A DNA stretch of 41,898 nt from Ruminococcus sp. (GTDB lineage Bacteria > Bacillota > Clostridia > Oscillospirales > Ruminococcaceae): NCBI GenBank assembly GCA_017622925.1, contig JAGAQC010000053.1, forward strand, positions 1 to 41,898, in the 5' to 3' direction. The notes beneath the pieces were generated by a model. The model saw nothing but the letters and a program-made list of their open reading frames with translations. It did not search any database and was not told the DNA's origin. Within the stretch, counting starts at the first letter, position 1. Every line of letters starts with the position of its first letter. Positions 33,385-41,757 of this stretch are shown here, in pieces. Position numbers and translations under genes: made by a program.

Positions 33385-34005
33385 TTATGATAAATTTTCA
33401 AAAATAGCAAATGCGATGAGGGCAGCGCCGCCGAGCCATGAAAGGTCGTGGTTCATGGCGGCGATCTTTCGTCCTGCAAGGCTGCCGAAAATAATAGCCG
33501 CAGATCCCGTAATACAGGCAAAAAGTGTCGATATTACGGGATCAATTTCGTTATAGCCCGTACTTAGTCCCGTTGTTATTGAGTCGAGAGAGCCTGCGAG
33601 AGCAAGGGCGATCGCTTCTTTCAGCGAGAGAACTTTAGAGCAGTCGAAATCGGCGGCGGTGTCGTCGAGATAAAGCTTCACCACAATTCCGCTGCTGCCC
33701 GTATGAAGCGAAAGTTCGCCCCTCTGCGAAAGCCGTCGGACAAGATTGCGTATAAGACTTTTGAAGATCGTAGTTATCCCAATGGCGGTAAGTATGATAA
33801 ATCCCGATATTTCGCAGATTCGCACAGGTATAAAGCCGCTGAGAAAGCTTGAAAAAAGCAGGGAAAGTCCCAGTGAGAGTGCGCTGAATGTGACGACAAC
33901 GGCGGCTGATAGAAAAGGAATTTTTATGCTGCCCGAGCGGTAGGCGGCGGCAGCAAGAAAAGTGTCGATGCTGATTATTACAGCAAGTATAACTTCTTGA
34001 AGCAC
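33385..34005 (-). CDS. ytaF: YtaF/MntP-type membrane protein
   Basis: A 206-residue polytopic protein with six probable helices in two related halves. The first half has ISIDTFLAAAAYRSG and the second has ALAGSLDSITTGLSTGY, the paired acidic motifs of the MntP manganese exporter superfamily. The loop LDDTAADFDCSKVLSLKEAIALA matches the EF-like insert of the sporulation protein YtaF. Cation export or a sporulation role are the family options; neither is shown here. No yybP-ykoY-like leader is visible upstream. Confidence 0.75.
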   Translation of the reverse strand: MLQEVILAVIISIDTFLAAAAYRSGSIKIPFLSAAVVVTFSALSLGLSLLFSSFLSGFIPVRICEISGFIILTAIGITTIFKSLIRNLVRRLSQRGELSLHTGSSGIVVKLYLDDTAADFDCSKVLSLKEAIALALAGSLDSITTGLSTGYNEIDPVISTLFACITGSAAIIFGSLAGRKIAAMNHDLSWLGGAALIAFAIFENLS

Positions 34006-34129
34006 AGTATCACCTCAACTCAGTATATGAAAAGCCGCTCGTGCAGGTGATTGAAAAATTAATAATTTTTAAAAAAACAGAAATAATAGCAATATAATCC
34101 GAAAAAATTTCCACATCAATGTCAATATC

Positions 34130-34298
34130 TTTTCAACAGAGTGTTGAAAGAGCCGTTGAATATTAACGCGGACTGTTGAAAACTCTGTGGAGAGTGTGGA
34201 AAAAGACGTAATATCCATGATTTCACAGGTCGAAATTGTTAAAAACTTGGTGGATAAAAGGGGAAAGTGCGGAAACAATAAAAATGTATTGTGGAAAA
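34130..34298. other. Second cluster of DnaA-box-like sites
   Basis: TTTTCAACA at 34130-34138 and (reverse) 34174-34182, a one-mismatch copy at 34142-34150, TTTTCCACA (reverse) at 34195-34203 and 34290-34298, and TTATCCACC (reverse) at 34249-34257. The intergenic region 34006-34336 is AT-rich and otherwise empty apart from the next gene's RBS. Binding by DnaA is inference. Confidence 0.45.
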
Positions 34299-34336
34299 CA
34301 GTTCTGCAATAACATCACAAAAAGGATTTGATTTGT

Positions 34337-34690
34337 ATGAAAAAGATTTTAATATCTGCCGCACTTCTTTTAACACTTCCTGCGGCTCTCGTTGGCTGCG
34401 GCGCAGACCGTGGAAACACTTCCTCTGAAAGCGGACATTTTGAGGAGCATGACTATGGAAATAACGCCGACGGGAAAGACGACGCAAACAGGGACGATCA
34501 TCCCGTTGAGGACAAGGTTCACGACGCTATAGACGGCGTGGAATCCGCTGCCGACGACATTGTTAGCGGCGCAGGCGATGCCGCAAACGACATTGTTGAC
34601 GGCGTTGACGGAGACCGTGAGGATTCGAGAGACTCATCGTCTGAGGTCACCGAGGATAAGACCGAAAGAAGCTCCGACAATGCTCGATAA
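34337..34690 (+). CDS. Small acidic lipoprotein of unknown function
   Basis: A 117-residue protein with a lipoprotein signal peptide and lipobox LVGC (Cys about residue 20). The mature part is strongly Asp/Glu-rich, with a repeating region VHDAIDGVESAADDIVSGAGDAANDIVDG suggestive of an amphipathic helix. No domain recognised. The ATG at 34337 has AAAGGA ten bases upstream; a TTG three codons earlier is too close to that RBS. Downstream of the DnaA-box-like cluster. Confidence 0.8.
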   Translation: MKKILISAALLLTLPAALVGCGADRGNTSSESGHFEEHDYGNNADGKDDANRDDHPVEDKVHDAIDGVESAADDIVSGAGDAANDIVDGVDGDREDSRDSSSEVTEDKTERSSDNAR

Positions 34691-34745
34691 AAAAGCTGTC
34701 TGAAAATCGCAGCTTTTCAACATTTATACCCGTAAGTGTTGAAAA

Positions 34746-34785
34746 CTCCCCCTGAATCCGATTTGGAAACAGGGGGAGCTTTTTG
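34746..34785 (+). terminator. Terminator after the lipoprotein gene
   Basis: Stem CTCCCCCTG (34746-34754) with CAGGGGGAG (34770-34778), then CTTTTTG. Confidence 0.85.
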
Positions 34786-34850
34786 TGTCAGCCATGATGT
34801 CTTAATAAATGTCAATATATAAAGTTGATACTATGGTGTCCGCAAGCAAA

Positions 34851-36359
34851 TTATTGGTCAATATACCCTTCGTAATAGTAAATGGAGTAGATATAGTTGC
34901 CCTCGCAGTCGTAAAGGTTGAGCTTATAAACTAATTCTTCTGTCTCGCTCGGCTCGGTATACTGGTGATAGTCGTTTCCTTGAAGTACAGACATATCGCC
35001 ATTCGTTTCAATAAATTCGTCAACGTCTATATATCCGTCACCAAAAGCAAGATAGTCAGGCAAAAATTCACGAGATGACTTTGAGATACCGAAAACTGTC
35101 TTATCGGCGTAAGTTTTTCCGCTGCTGTTAGTTTTGAATTCGTACTTCAAGTTAGCGTGTTTTTGTTCGTCATATTCAACGTAATCGTTCATGTCAATTT
35201 CGGGAACGGGTTCGGCATTTTCATTAATTTTAAGGTCGTGAGTAACCAAATAATCGTACAAATTGCCCTGATCGTCGTAATCAGTGTAGGAAATTATCAA
35301 TCCCGTTGCGCAGTCAACGGTCATTGAAAAGGTTGTGGGCGTGTCAAATCTTTCGTAATGAACAGTTGTGCCGTTGATAAGTACGGCGTCACCATACTCT
35401 GTTGACGTAGGCTCAAAGTCCCAGTTTTCAAAGTTTGAAAGGCATGCAACTATTAATTGGATTTTATTTGGGTTGCTGCAAAATGTAGTTGCGCCAAAAC
35501 CAAGCTGCTGCATATCAACAACGGGATCATTTTCCAATGTTTCAAGGAGCTGAGCAACGTTTATTGTATCCGGCAGGGCTACATAATCTTCGCCGAGCCA
35601 ATAATAGCCCTGATAGCCGCGGACGTTCAGCGAATAACATTTTTCGCCGTCGCAATAGCTTTCATCGTGCGTAAATTTTCCGCCTTCCCAGCCCTCGGGC
35701 ATACTGCCGCTGAGAATGTCGTCAAGGCTGTTCGTCAGGTTCAGGCATGAGAGATAAGAGTAAGATTTTCCCGATTTTACGTCATATTGATAGGTGTTTA
35801 TAAACGACATGTCCGTGGTTTGCGGGCAGTAGGCAGTTACATATTTGCCTGAAATGTTATCGTAAAAGTTCTTGCTGTTGAGCATTTTAGCAAAAATTCC
35901 CTCTTTGGTGGACATATCGTAGGTGTTTTCGGGGTAGTCCGCCGCAGGATCATCTTCGGGCGCGTCTGTAGCTTCTTCCTCGGGAGCTTCCGTAGTTTCC
36001 TCCGTAAATTCCTCCGTAAACTCTTCCGTGGCTTCCTGTGAAATTTCCTCGGGAGCTGTGCCGTCGTCAGCCGAAAGCTGCGTAGATGAATTATCAGGGC
36101 TGAAAAGTCCGCTCATTGCCGCAGCCCCTCCCCCGAGAACCGCTATTGCCGTAAAGCAGGCGGCAAACGCTCCGACACGCTTTATCAGGGTAGGCTTTCT
36201 ATGCCTTTCTACGGGGAGTATAAGCGTTTCGCCTGTTTCATCAGTGTCACGCTGATAGTTTTCCTGCGCGAACTTCTGCGCAAGCTCGCGGTTTACGTCA
36301 GGACTGATAGTCGGCGTGTCTTTCAAAGCGTTCCTGATGTCTCTGTCAATTTTATTCAT
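34851..36359 (-). CDS. Putative anti-sigma factor with large extracellular domain
   Basis: A 502-residue protein encoded after, and overlapping, an ECF sigma gene. The N-terminal cytoplasmic part (1-60) is followed by one membrane segment (about 62-86), a Glu/Thr-rich spacer (EFTEEFTEETTEAPEEE, about 105-145) and a 350-residue extracytoplasmic domain of beta-rich character with many aromatic residues. The topology and coupling indicate an anti-sigma factor that senses an external signal. No zinc-finger HxxxCxxC motif is visible in the N-terminus. The extracellular domain is not recognised. RBS GGAGG. Confidence 0.7.
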   Translation of the reverse strand: MNKIDRDIRNALKDTPTISPDVNRELAQKFAQENYQRDTDETGETLILPVERHRKPTLIKRVGAFAACFTAIAVLGGGAAAMSGLFSPDNSSTQLSADDGTAPEEISQEATEEFTEEFTEETTEAPEEEATDAPEDDPAADYPENTYDMSTKEGIFAKMLNSKNFYDNISGKYVTAYCPQTTDMSFINTYQYDVKSGKSYSYLSCLNLTNSLDDILSGSMPEGWEGGKFTHDESYCDGEKCYSLNVRGYQGYYWLGEDYVALPDTINVAQLLETLENDPVVDMQQLGFGATTFCSNPNKIQLIVACLSNFENWDFEPTSTEYGDAVLINGTTVHYERFDTPTTFSMTVDCATGLIISYTDYDDQGNLYDYLVTHDLKINENAEPVPEIDMNDYVEYDEQKHANLKYEFKTNSSGKTYADKTVFGISKSSREFLPDYLAFGDGYIDVDEFIETNGDMSVLQGNDYHQYTEPSETEELVYKLNLYDCEGNYIYSIYYYEGYIDQ

Positions 36360-36882
36360 TGTAAAATACCTCCATTTTCTTTTTGATTTCTTTCCTCGCC
36401 TTGTTGAGCCTGCTTTTGACCGTTCCCTGCGGAATATCGAGCTGCTGGGAAATGTCGGCTACAGGCATTTCGGCGTAGTAGTACATATAGACAACGCTGC
36501 GCAGTCTTTCGGGCAGACCTGCGATTATCTCGCGCAGCTTACTGTGAGCGTATTTCCGTTCGGTATCGCGAACTATGTCCGACCCGTCCAGCGCAGTTCC
36601 TATGAGAACTTCGCCGTTCGGCACAAAAAAGCTGTCTTTGAGCAATTTTTTTCGCATGAGGTTGCTGTTAAGCTTTACGGCAATTCCGATAATATAGTTT
36701 CTTGCCGATTTTAAGCCGTTTTTGGAACTTCCGTCTATCCTGCCCAAAAGCTCGAACGCTTTCAGTACGGCGTCCTGATAGAGATCTTCGGCGGCGTTTC
36801 TGTTGCCCGTGATGTGGCAGCAAAAACCGAAAATCTCGTTTCCGTGCCGTGCAAGGAGCGTTTCAAACTGATCCTGTGTCAT
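36352..36882 (-). CDS. ECF-type RNA polymerase sigma factor
   Basis: A 176-residue sigma-70-family ECF factor. Region 2 (about 10-75) contains NAAEDLYQDAVLKAF, and region 4 (about 115-170) contains LPERLRSVVYMYYYAEMPVADISQQL followed by the HTH IPQGTVKSRLNKARKEI. RBS GGAGG before the ATG at 36882. It overlaps its probable anti-sigma gene by 8 bp. I could not find a convincing GGAAC-type autoregulated promoter upstream. Confidence 0.92.
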   Translation of the reverse strand: MTQDQFETLLARHGNEIFGFCCHITGNRNAAEDLYQDAVLKAFELLGRIDGSSKNGLKSARNYIIGIAVKLNSNLMRKKLLKDSFFVPNGEVLIGTALDGSDIVRDTERKYAHSKLREIIAGLPERLRSVVYMYYYAEMPVADISQQLDIPQGTVKSRLNKARKEIKKKMEVFYNE

Positions 36883-37002
36883 TTATGCACCTCCTTCCGT
36901 GCGCCTTCACTTATATATTGTCACGGAATGGGAAATGGTTCACGTTTTTTTAGAAAAAAGAGAAATTTTTTTTTGCTTATCAAGAGGATTTTGTTTCCTG
37001 CA

Positions 37003-37179
37003 TTCTCTGTTAAAGAGGTAACTCTTAGAACCCTATATCGTAAATTTACCTGTATAAAGCCATGTGAACTCAAATTTACAAATAAATAAGGAGGCTTTAT
37101 ACAGGTAAATTTACGACAACAGAGATTCCAAAGGGGTCACCCCTTTGGCAGGGGGTGTGGGGGACGGCGTCCCCCACTT
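37003..37179 (+). repeat. Family A structured repeat, copy A7
   Basis: Leader hairpin AAGAG-GTAA-CTCTT, perfect 23-bp arms at 37039-37061 and 37093-37115, then CCAAAGGGG/CCCCTTTGG and GTGGGGGAC/GTCCCCCAC. It ends at the stop codon of the convergent dipeptidase gene and fills the gap from the sigma gene. Confidence 0.9.
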
Positions 37180-38440
37180 AATAAGCAGAACAGAGTTCGA
37201 GAATGGCTTCTGCCATGATTTCGGCATTTTTCAGCAGGCTTTCCTCGGTGATGTACTCGTCCGCGCCGTGCATATTTCCGCTGCCGTCGGGATATTCTGC
37301 GCCGAAAGCCACGCCGCCGTCAATTTCGTGGACGTAAGTTCCGCCGCCGATAGTGATACAGCTCCCCTTTTCGCCGCTGACCCTTTCGTAAACTTTAAGG
37401 AGCTTTTGGACAAATTCGCTGTTTTCGTCGGTATAATGGGGTTCGCTGCCCTCGCAGGTGTCAATTGAGAAGCCTGCCGACTGAAGCTTTCCGCATATGA
37501 TACGGCTGACCTCGGCTTTGGAGCGGTCAAGGGGATAGCGTATGTCGATACCGCCCCTGAGAGAGTTTTCAACAGTATTTAACATAGACAATACACAGGT
37601 GAAATTTGCCGAATTATCGCCAAAAATCGCCTTTCCCTCAACATCACCGTGTTGAAAACATTGTTGAATACTTTTAACGACCTGACTGTTTCCACTGTAC
37701 TGTGAGAGAAACTTTGTTATTGCGTTTTCGCCCTGCCAAGGAGTTGACGCGTGAGCCGATTTCCCCCTGTATACGGTCGTTTCGCCGCCAATTTTCACGA
37801 CACATGAAGCAGGGACTGCGTTGATGACTTCTCCTGCCGAGATTTCAACATCATCGTCAAGCATTGTTGAAAAGTACACTCGCAGCATACCCTTTTCGCC
37901 GTTGATGACAGGGTACTCGCCGTCAGGAGTGAACACCATAGGCGGCAGTTTGCGTTTTGTGCGGTAGTACGCAAGGTCAGCCGAGCCGTTTTCCTCATTA
38001 GTGCCGAAAATCAGACGTACCCCCTTTTTCAGCGGTATACCGAGTTCTCGGACGGCTCTTGCGGCAAAAACAGCGGCAACGGCAGGTCCTTTGTCGTCGA
38101 TAGTTCCCCTGCCTACGAGCTTATTTCCGCAGCGTGTAAGTACGAACGGGTCGCTGCTCCAACCCGTGCCTGTGGGTACAACGTCAAGGTGCGTAAGTAT
38201 CCCGAGGGCAGATTCGAGGTCGTTGATGTCTGCCGAGCCTGCGTAGTTTTCAACATTGTCAACAGCAAAACCGAAACGCTCGCAGCTTTCAAGTATTAAT
38301 CTGAGCGCATTGGCAGGAGCTTCACCGAACGGCGTATCTTTTGCGGCTTCTCCCTGAACGCTCGGGACGGCAACGAGTTCCCCGAGAAGTCCGATCATTT
38401 CGTCCTTGTGTTCCTCCAAATATGTTCTTATGGCTGTCAT
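37178..38440 (-). CDS. M20-family dipeptidase (PepV/Sapep type)
   Basis: A 420-residue dinuclear metallopeptidase that would split dipeptides in the cytoplasm. Metal and catalytic motifs: LTHLDVVPTG (first His and catalytic Asp), GTIDDKGP (bridging Asp), GTNEENGS (catalytic Glu pair) and GGGTYVHEIDGGVAFG near the C-terminus. A lid domain is inserted in the middle. RBS AGGAGG. Isolated from ugpC by a terminator. Confidence 0.88.
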   Translation of the reverse strand: MTAIRTYLEEHKDEMIGLLGELVAVPSVQGEAAKDTPFGEAPANALRLILESCERFGFAVDNVENYAGSADINDLESALGILTHLDVVPTGTGWSSDPFVLTRCGNKLVGRGTIDDKGPAVAAVFAARAVRELGIPLKKGVRLIFGTNEENGSADLAYYRTKRKLPPMVFTPDGEYPVINGEKGMLRVYFSTMLDDDVEISAGEVINAVPASCVVKIGGETTVYRGKSAHASTPWQGENAITKFLSQYSGNSQVVKSIQQCFQHGDVEGKAIFGDNSANFTCVLSMLNTVENSLRGGIDIRYPLDRSKAEVSRIICGKLQSAGFSIDTCEGSEPHYTDENSEFVQKLLKVYERVSGEKGSCITIGGGTYVHEIDGGVAFGAEYPDGSGNMHGADEYITEESLLKNAEIMAEAILELCSAY

Positions 38441-38478
38441 AAAAGTTCCTCCTATAGATAAATTTTCCCATATATAGC

Positions 38479-38507
38479 AAAAAACCGCAGGAATACTGCG
38501 GTTTTTT
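38479..38507 (-). terminator. Terminator downstream of the ABC ATPase gene
   Basis: Stem AAAAACCGCAG/CTGCGGTTTTTT with a 5-base loop; U-rich on both strands, so it can work in either direction. Confidence 0.85.
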
Positions 38508-38532
38508 ACTCAGCCGAATTTTCATGCGGCTA

Positions 38533-38594
38533 AGAGCCTGTTTTATATTTCGGTGCGACGTTTTTCGCACACACCGAGATACAAAACAGTCTCT
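38533..38594. repeat. 62-bp inverted repeat after ugpC
   Basis: Arms of 23 bp (AGAGCCTGTTTTATATTTCGG.. and ..CCGAGATACAAAACAGTCTCT), three mismatches, with an inner GCGAC/..CGCAC loop region. It is next to, but separate from, the terminator at 38479-38507. It may be a further small mobile-type repeat. Confidence 0.65.
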
Positions 38595-38627
38595 AAAGAA
38601 AGAAAGGATAAATATGAAAAGAATATG

Positions 38628-39767
38628 TCAATTAACAATAGCTCTCTCTGTTTCCTTGTCAAAGAGATGGATTCTGTTGGGATCAATAGCAACCTTGATG
38701 TCGTCGCCGGGTCTTGCCGTAGTTCTGGGGCTAACTCTTGCAGTAAGGCTGTTGCCCTCGCATGTGAGGTAGAGATAAGTCTCTGCGCCCATCATTTCGG
38801 TGATCTCAACATATGCGTCAATAACGCCTGTAGTAGCGTTAGAAAGATACATTTCCTCATCGTGGATAGACTCGGGACGAATACCGAGAGTAATTTCCTT
38901 GCCAACGTAATTGGGCAGCTCATCGTTTACCTTGGATTCGGGAACAATGATCTGATACTTTACGCCGCGGTGATTCTTGCTGTCCTCAGAGCCGAATTCT
39001 ACGATAAACTGACCGTACTCCTCTTTAAGAACAGCGTCTACAAAGTTCATCTGAGGCGAGCCGAGGAAGCCTGCAACGAACTTGTTTACAGGGTTCTCGT
39101 AAAGATTCTGAGGAGTGTCAACCTGCTGAACGAAACCGTCCTTCATACAAACGATTCTGTCGCCCATTGTCATAGCCTCGGTCTGGTCGTGGGTTACGTA
39201 AATAAACGTAGTACCGAGCTTCTTGTGGATCTTGGAGATCTCGGTTCTCATCTGCGCACGGAGCTTAGCATCGAGGTTTGAGAGAGGCTCGTCAAGGAGG
39301 AATACCTTAGGCGAACGAACTATACATCTACCCAAAGCAACACGCTGTCTCTGACCGCCCGACATAGCCTTCGGCTTTCTGTCGAGGAGGTGTGTAAGGT
39401 CGAGTATCTTAGCAGCCTCGTTTACCTTTCTCTCGATCTCGTCCTTAGGAACTTTACGGAGCTTGAGTCCGAAAGCCATATTGTCGAAAACTGTCATATG
39501 CGGATAAAGAGCATAGTTCTGGAAAACCATAGCTATATCTCTGTCCTTGGGCGCAATATCGTTTACAAGGCGGTCGCCGATATACAGCTCGCCTTCTGAA
39601 ATTTCCTCAAGACCTGCGATCATACGGAGAGTTGTGGACTTACCGCATCCGGAAGGTCCAACAAGAACGATAAACTCCTTATCTCTGATCTCCAAGTTTA
39701 CATCTGTAACAGCAACAACACCGCCGGGGTATTTTTTATAAATATTTTTAAGTGTTAAGCCTGCCAT
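38628..39767 (-). CDS. ugpC: Sugar ABC transporter ATP-binding protein (MsmK/UgpC type)
   Basis: A 379-residue ATPase. Walker A GPSGCGKSTT (about 38-47), Q-loop in MVFQNYALYPHM, signature MSGGQRQRVALGR, Walker B VFLLDEPLSNLDAKLR, and the H-loop VTHDQTEAM. The C-terminal 140 residues form the TOBE/OB regulatory domain typical of MalK/UgpC/MsmK. No permease or binding protein is adjacent, so it is probably the shared ATPase that energises several carbohydrate importers, as MsmK does in other Firmicutes. Own promoter. Confidence 0.92.
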   Translation of the reverse strand: MAGLTLKNIYKKYPGGVVAVTDVNLEIRDKEFIVLVGPSGCGKSTTLRMIAGLEEISEGELYIGDRLVNDIAPKDRDIAMVFQNYALYPHMTVFDNMAFGLKLRKVPKDEIERKVNEAAKILDLTHLLDRKPKAMSGGQRQRVALGRCIVRSPKVFLLDEPLSNLDAKLRAQMRTEISKIHKKLGTTFIYVTHDQTEAMTMGDRIVCMKDGFVQQVDTPQNLYENPVNKFVAGFLGSPQMNFVDAVLKEEYGQFIVEFGSEDSKNHRGVKYQIIVPESKVNDELPNYVGKEITLGIRPESIHDEEMYLSNATTGVIDAYVEITEMMGAETYLYLTCEGNSLTARVSPRTTARPGDDIKVAIDPNRIHLFDKETERAIVN

Positions 39768-39842
39768 TTATTCCTGTCCTCCAGTTCATTTTTCTTGCCG
39801 ACCTGTCTTAACATTTTACAGTACAGTATCAGCTACAATAAT

Positions 39843-39871
39843 ATAATACCACTTTTCTAAAAAAATTTCAA
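39843..39871 (-). promoter_or_regulatory. ugpC promoter
   Basis: Minus-strand TTGAAA (39871-39866), 17-bp spacer, TATTAT (39848-39843). Confidence 0.7.
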
Positions 39872-39895
39872 GATACTAAATTGACAAAGTTACAA

Positions 39896-40675
39896 TTAGT
39901 TGTTTAGCATAAATGCCGAAAATTCGCTAATAAAATCGGTGCAAAAATCGTCGAAATCGGGCGGAGAGAACAAGTTTTCAACATCTTTGTGCAATAATTC
40001 CATACACTCGCCAATCCTCAGTTTTTCGGGAAGAATCAATCCTCCGACAGTTAATCTCATCAATCTTTCAACATGGTTTTCAACAGCCGCAAACATTCGC
40101 TTGACTTGGTGGTATTTGCCCTCGTGAAGCTCTATAAACGCCAATTTATCGGACTTTTCGGCACATTTCAGCTTTGCGGGGAGACATTGCGTACCATCGG
40201 AAAGAATTAGACCATCGTTAAATATGTCAATATATTTACTTTTAAAAGGTTTGTCAAGTTTCACAATATAAATTTTCGGCACATGACTGCGCGGTGAAAG
40301 CAGTCTGTGGGCGAGTTCTCCGTCGTCGGTTATCAGCAGCGCGCCCAGCGAATCCTTGTCCAGTCTGCCTGCGGGAAAAAGCCCTTTTTTCCTGAGTTCG
40401 GGAGGGATAAGCCGCATAACGCTTACGCCGTCGTTTTCCTCGGTGGAGCTGACATATCCGTCGGGCTTATTTAAAAGTATATAGCGGAATTTCGACGCTG
40501 CTACGGGAGTTCCCAGAACTTCCACCGAAGCCGTTTCTGCGTCGATTTTCGTATCGCTTTTTTTGACCGTAACTCCGTTTACTGTTATCTTGCCTTTGGC
40601 GGCAAGTTCTTTGATACGGCTTCTCGAATATTCGGAACGTTCCGAAATATATTTGTCAAGGCGGATCAGCGGCAT
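39896..40675 (-). CDS. RsuA-family pseudouridine synthase
   Basis: A 259-residue protein with an N-terminal S4 domain (about 1-60, LDKYISERSEYSRSRIKELAAKGKI) and a catalytic domain with LLNKPDGYVSS and GRLDKDSLGALLITDDGELAHRL, where Asp of GRLD is catalytic. The family signature has Thr where this one has Ser after the second Asp. Likely target is 16S rRNA U516, by family. RBS AAAGGA before the ATG at 40675; a start 6 codons earlier overlaps the RBS. Confidence 0.88.
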   Translation of the reverse strand: MPLIRLDKYISERSEYSRSRIKELAAKGKITVNGVTVKKSDTKIDAETASVEVLGTPVAASKFRYILLNKPDGYVSSTEENDGVSVMRLIPPELRKKGLFPAGRLDKDSLGALLITDDGELAHRLLSPRSHVPKIYIVKLDKPFKSKYIDIFNDGLILSDGTQCLPAKLKCAEKSDKLAFIELHEGKYHQVKRMFAAVENHVERLMRLTVGGLILPEKLRIGECMELLHKDVENLFSPPDFDDFCTDFISEFSAFMLNN

Positions 40676-40711
40676 GGTTTTTCCTTTCAGCAATCACTGT
40701 CTACAACTTTA

Positions 40712-40893
40712 GCAGGGGGACTCCGTCCCCCTGTACCCCCTGCCAAAGGGGTGACCCCTTTGGAATCTCTGCTGTCGTAAATTTACCTGTATAAAGCCGC
40801 CGAATTTACGTGTAATTTTAAGTTCACATGGCTTTATACAGGAAAATTTACGATAATGGGTTCTAAGAGTTACCTATTTAACAGAAAGTAAAG
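40712..40893 (-). repeat. Family A structured repeat, copy A8
   Basis: Minus orientation. Arms 40776-40798 and 40830-40852 (22 of 23 pairs), GC hairpins 40713-40762, leader ending in GGTAACTCTTAGAACCC on the minus strand. It occupies the gap between the divergent pseudouridine synthase and DUF4830-like genes. Confidence 0.88.
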
Positions 40894-40994
40894 GGTGTCA
40901 AAATCCTCTAAAATTGTAAATAGTGTTTCAGCAAGCATAATTTGAAACGATTTGAACATACTATTGAATGTCAAGAATTTTTTGGAGGAATAAT

Positions 40995-41426
40995 ATGTCA
41001 AAAAAGTTTATTATTGCAGCCATAGCGGCGGCGGTCATATTGGGAGCAGTCATAATAGCCGACCCCGACAATAAAAATGAACAGAATATCCCCGAGAGTT
41101 CGCCTGTTGACGCATCAACGTTAAGCAGCAGGATAGATTATTTTGCGGCTCACGGCTGGGAGGTCGAGGAGCTTTCGGGAAAAGATATAACTATCCCTGC
41201 CGACTTTTCCGAGGGCTACGAGCAGTACGCCGCATTGCAGGATAAGCAGGGAATGCCGCTTCGTGAATATGCCGGAAAATCGGGAAAACTCTACGTTTAC
41301 GAGGTGAAAAACTACAGTCCCGACAATAAAAAAATGCTCGCCGAGCTTATCGTCTGCGACAATACGGCTATCGCTTCAATGGTTTACAGCGACAGCGGCG
41401 ACGGTATGCAAATGAGCGTAAATTAA
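40995..41426 (+). CDS. DUF4830-like exported protein
   Basis: A 143-residue protein with an N-terminal signal anchor (about 4-22, very Ala/Ile-rich) and a C-terminal domain containing YFAAHGWEVEE, FSEGYEQYAALQDKQGMPLREYAGK and LYVYEVKNY. These recall DUF4830, from memory of the family; function unknown. Exported or membrane-tethered. ATG with TTGGAGGAA upstream; a start nine codons earlier lacks an RBS. Confidence 0.75.
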   Translation: MSKKFIIAAIAAAVILGAVIIADPDNKNEQNIPESSPVDASTLSSRIDYFAAHGWEVEELSGKDITIPADFSEGYEQYAALQDKQGMPLREYAGKSGKLYVYEVKNYSPDNKKMLAELIVCDNTAIASMVYSDSGDGMQMSVN

Positions 41427-41519
41427 TTAGCGGCTTAGTGGGGGACGTTGGTTTCAATGTTATCAACTTAAAGAATTATTGTTTCTTTAATAAAGACAAG
41501 TCATGCCATGTTTTTACTA

Positions 41520-41756
41520 AGGGAACGCCCTCTCTTGCAGGGCGCACTTCGTGCCGTCCCCTCTGCCCTTCGGGCATCTCCCCACCCGTGGGGAGTCACC
41601 TCTTTCCAAACAGTCCATCGGACTGTTTGAAAATTCACCCTTTGCGGAGCGCTTAAACGCTATGCAGGGCTTCGCCCCGCACCCCACCAGAGACGCTGCC
41701 TCTGGACTCCGCCAAAGGGACACCGTCCCTTTGGAATCCCGATGTTAGTTTACTTA
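41520..41756 (-). repeat. Family B hairpin-chain repeat, long copy B4
   Basis: Minus orientation, about 237 bp. It has the same end hairpins as B1-B3 plus an extra GC-rich segment (TGCCCTTCGGGCA and CCCCACCCGTGGGG hairpins) inserted between the last two. It ends CGATGTTAGTTTACTTAG. Confidence 0.85.
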
Positions 41757-41757
41757 G

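Noticed and set aside
34006-34080. yybP-ykoY manganese riboswitch in front of the ytaF-like gene
   Set aside because: No room for the four-way fold and no matching conserved loops were seen.
38612-38772. Plus-strand frame starting MKRICQLT with a GAAAGGA-like RBS
   Set aside because: It overlaps the 3' end of ugpC on the other strand and has no recognisable product; the RBS-like bases are probably chance.
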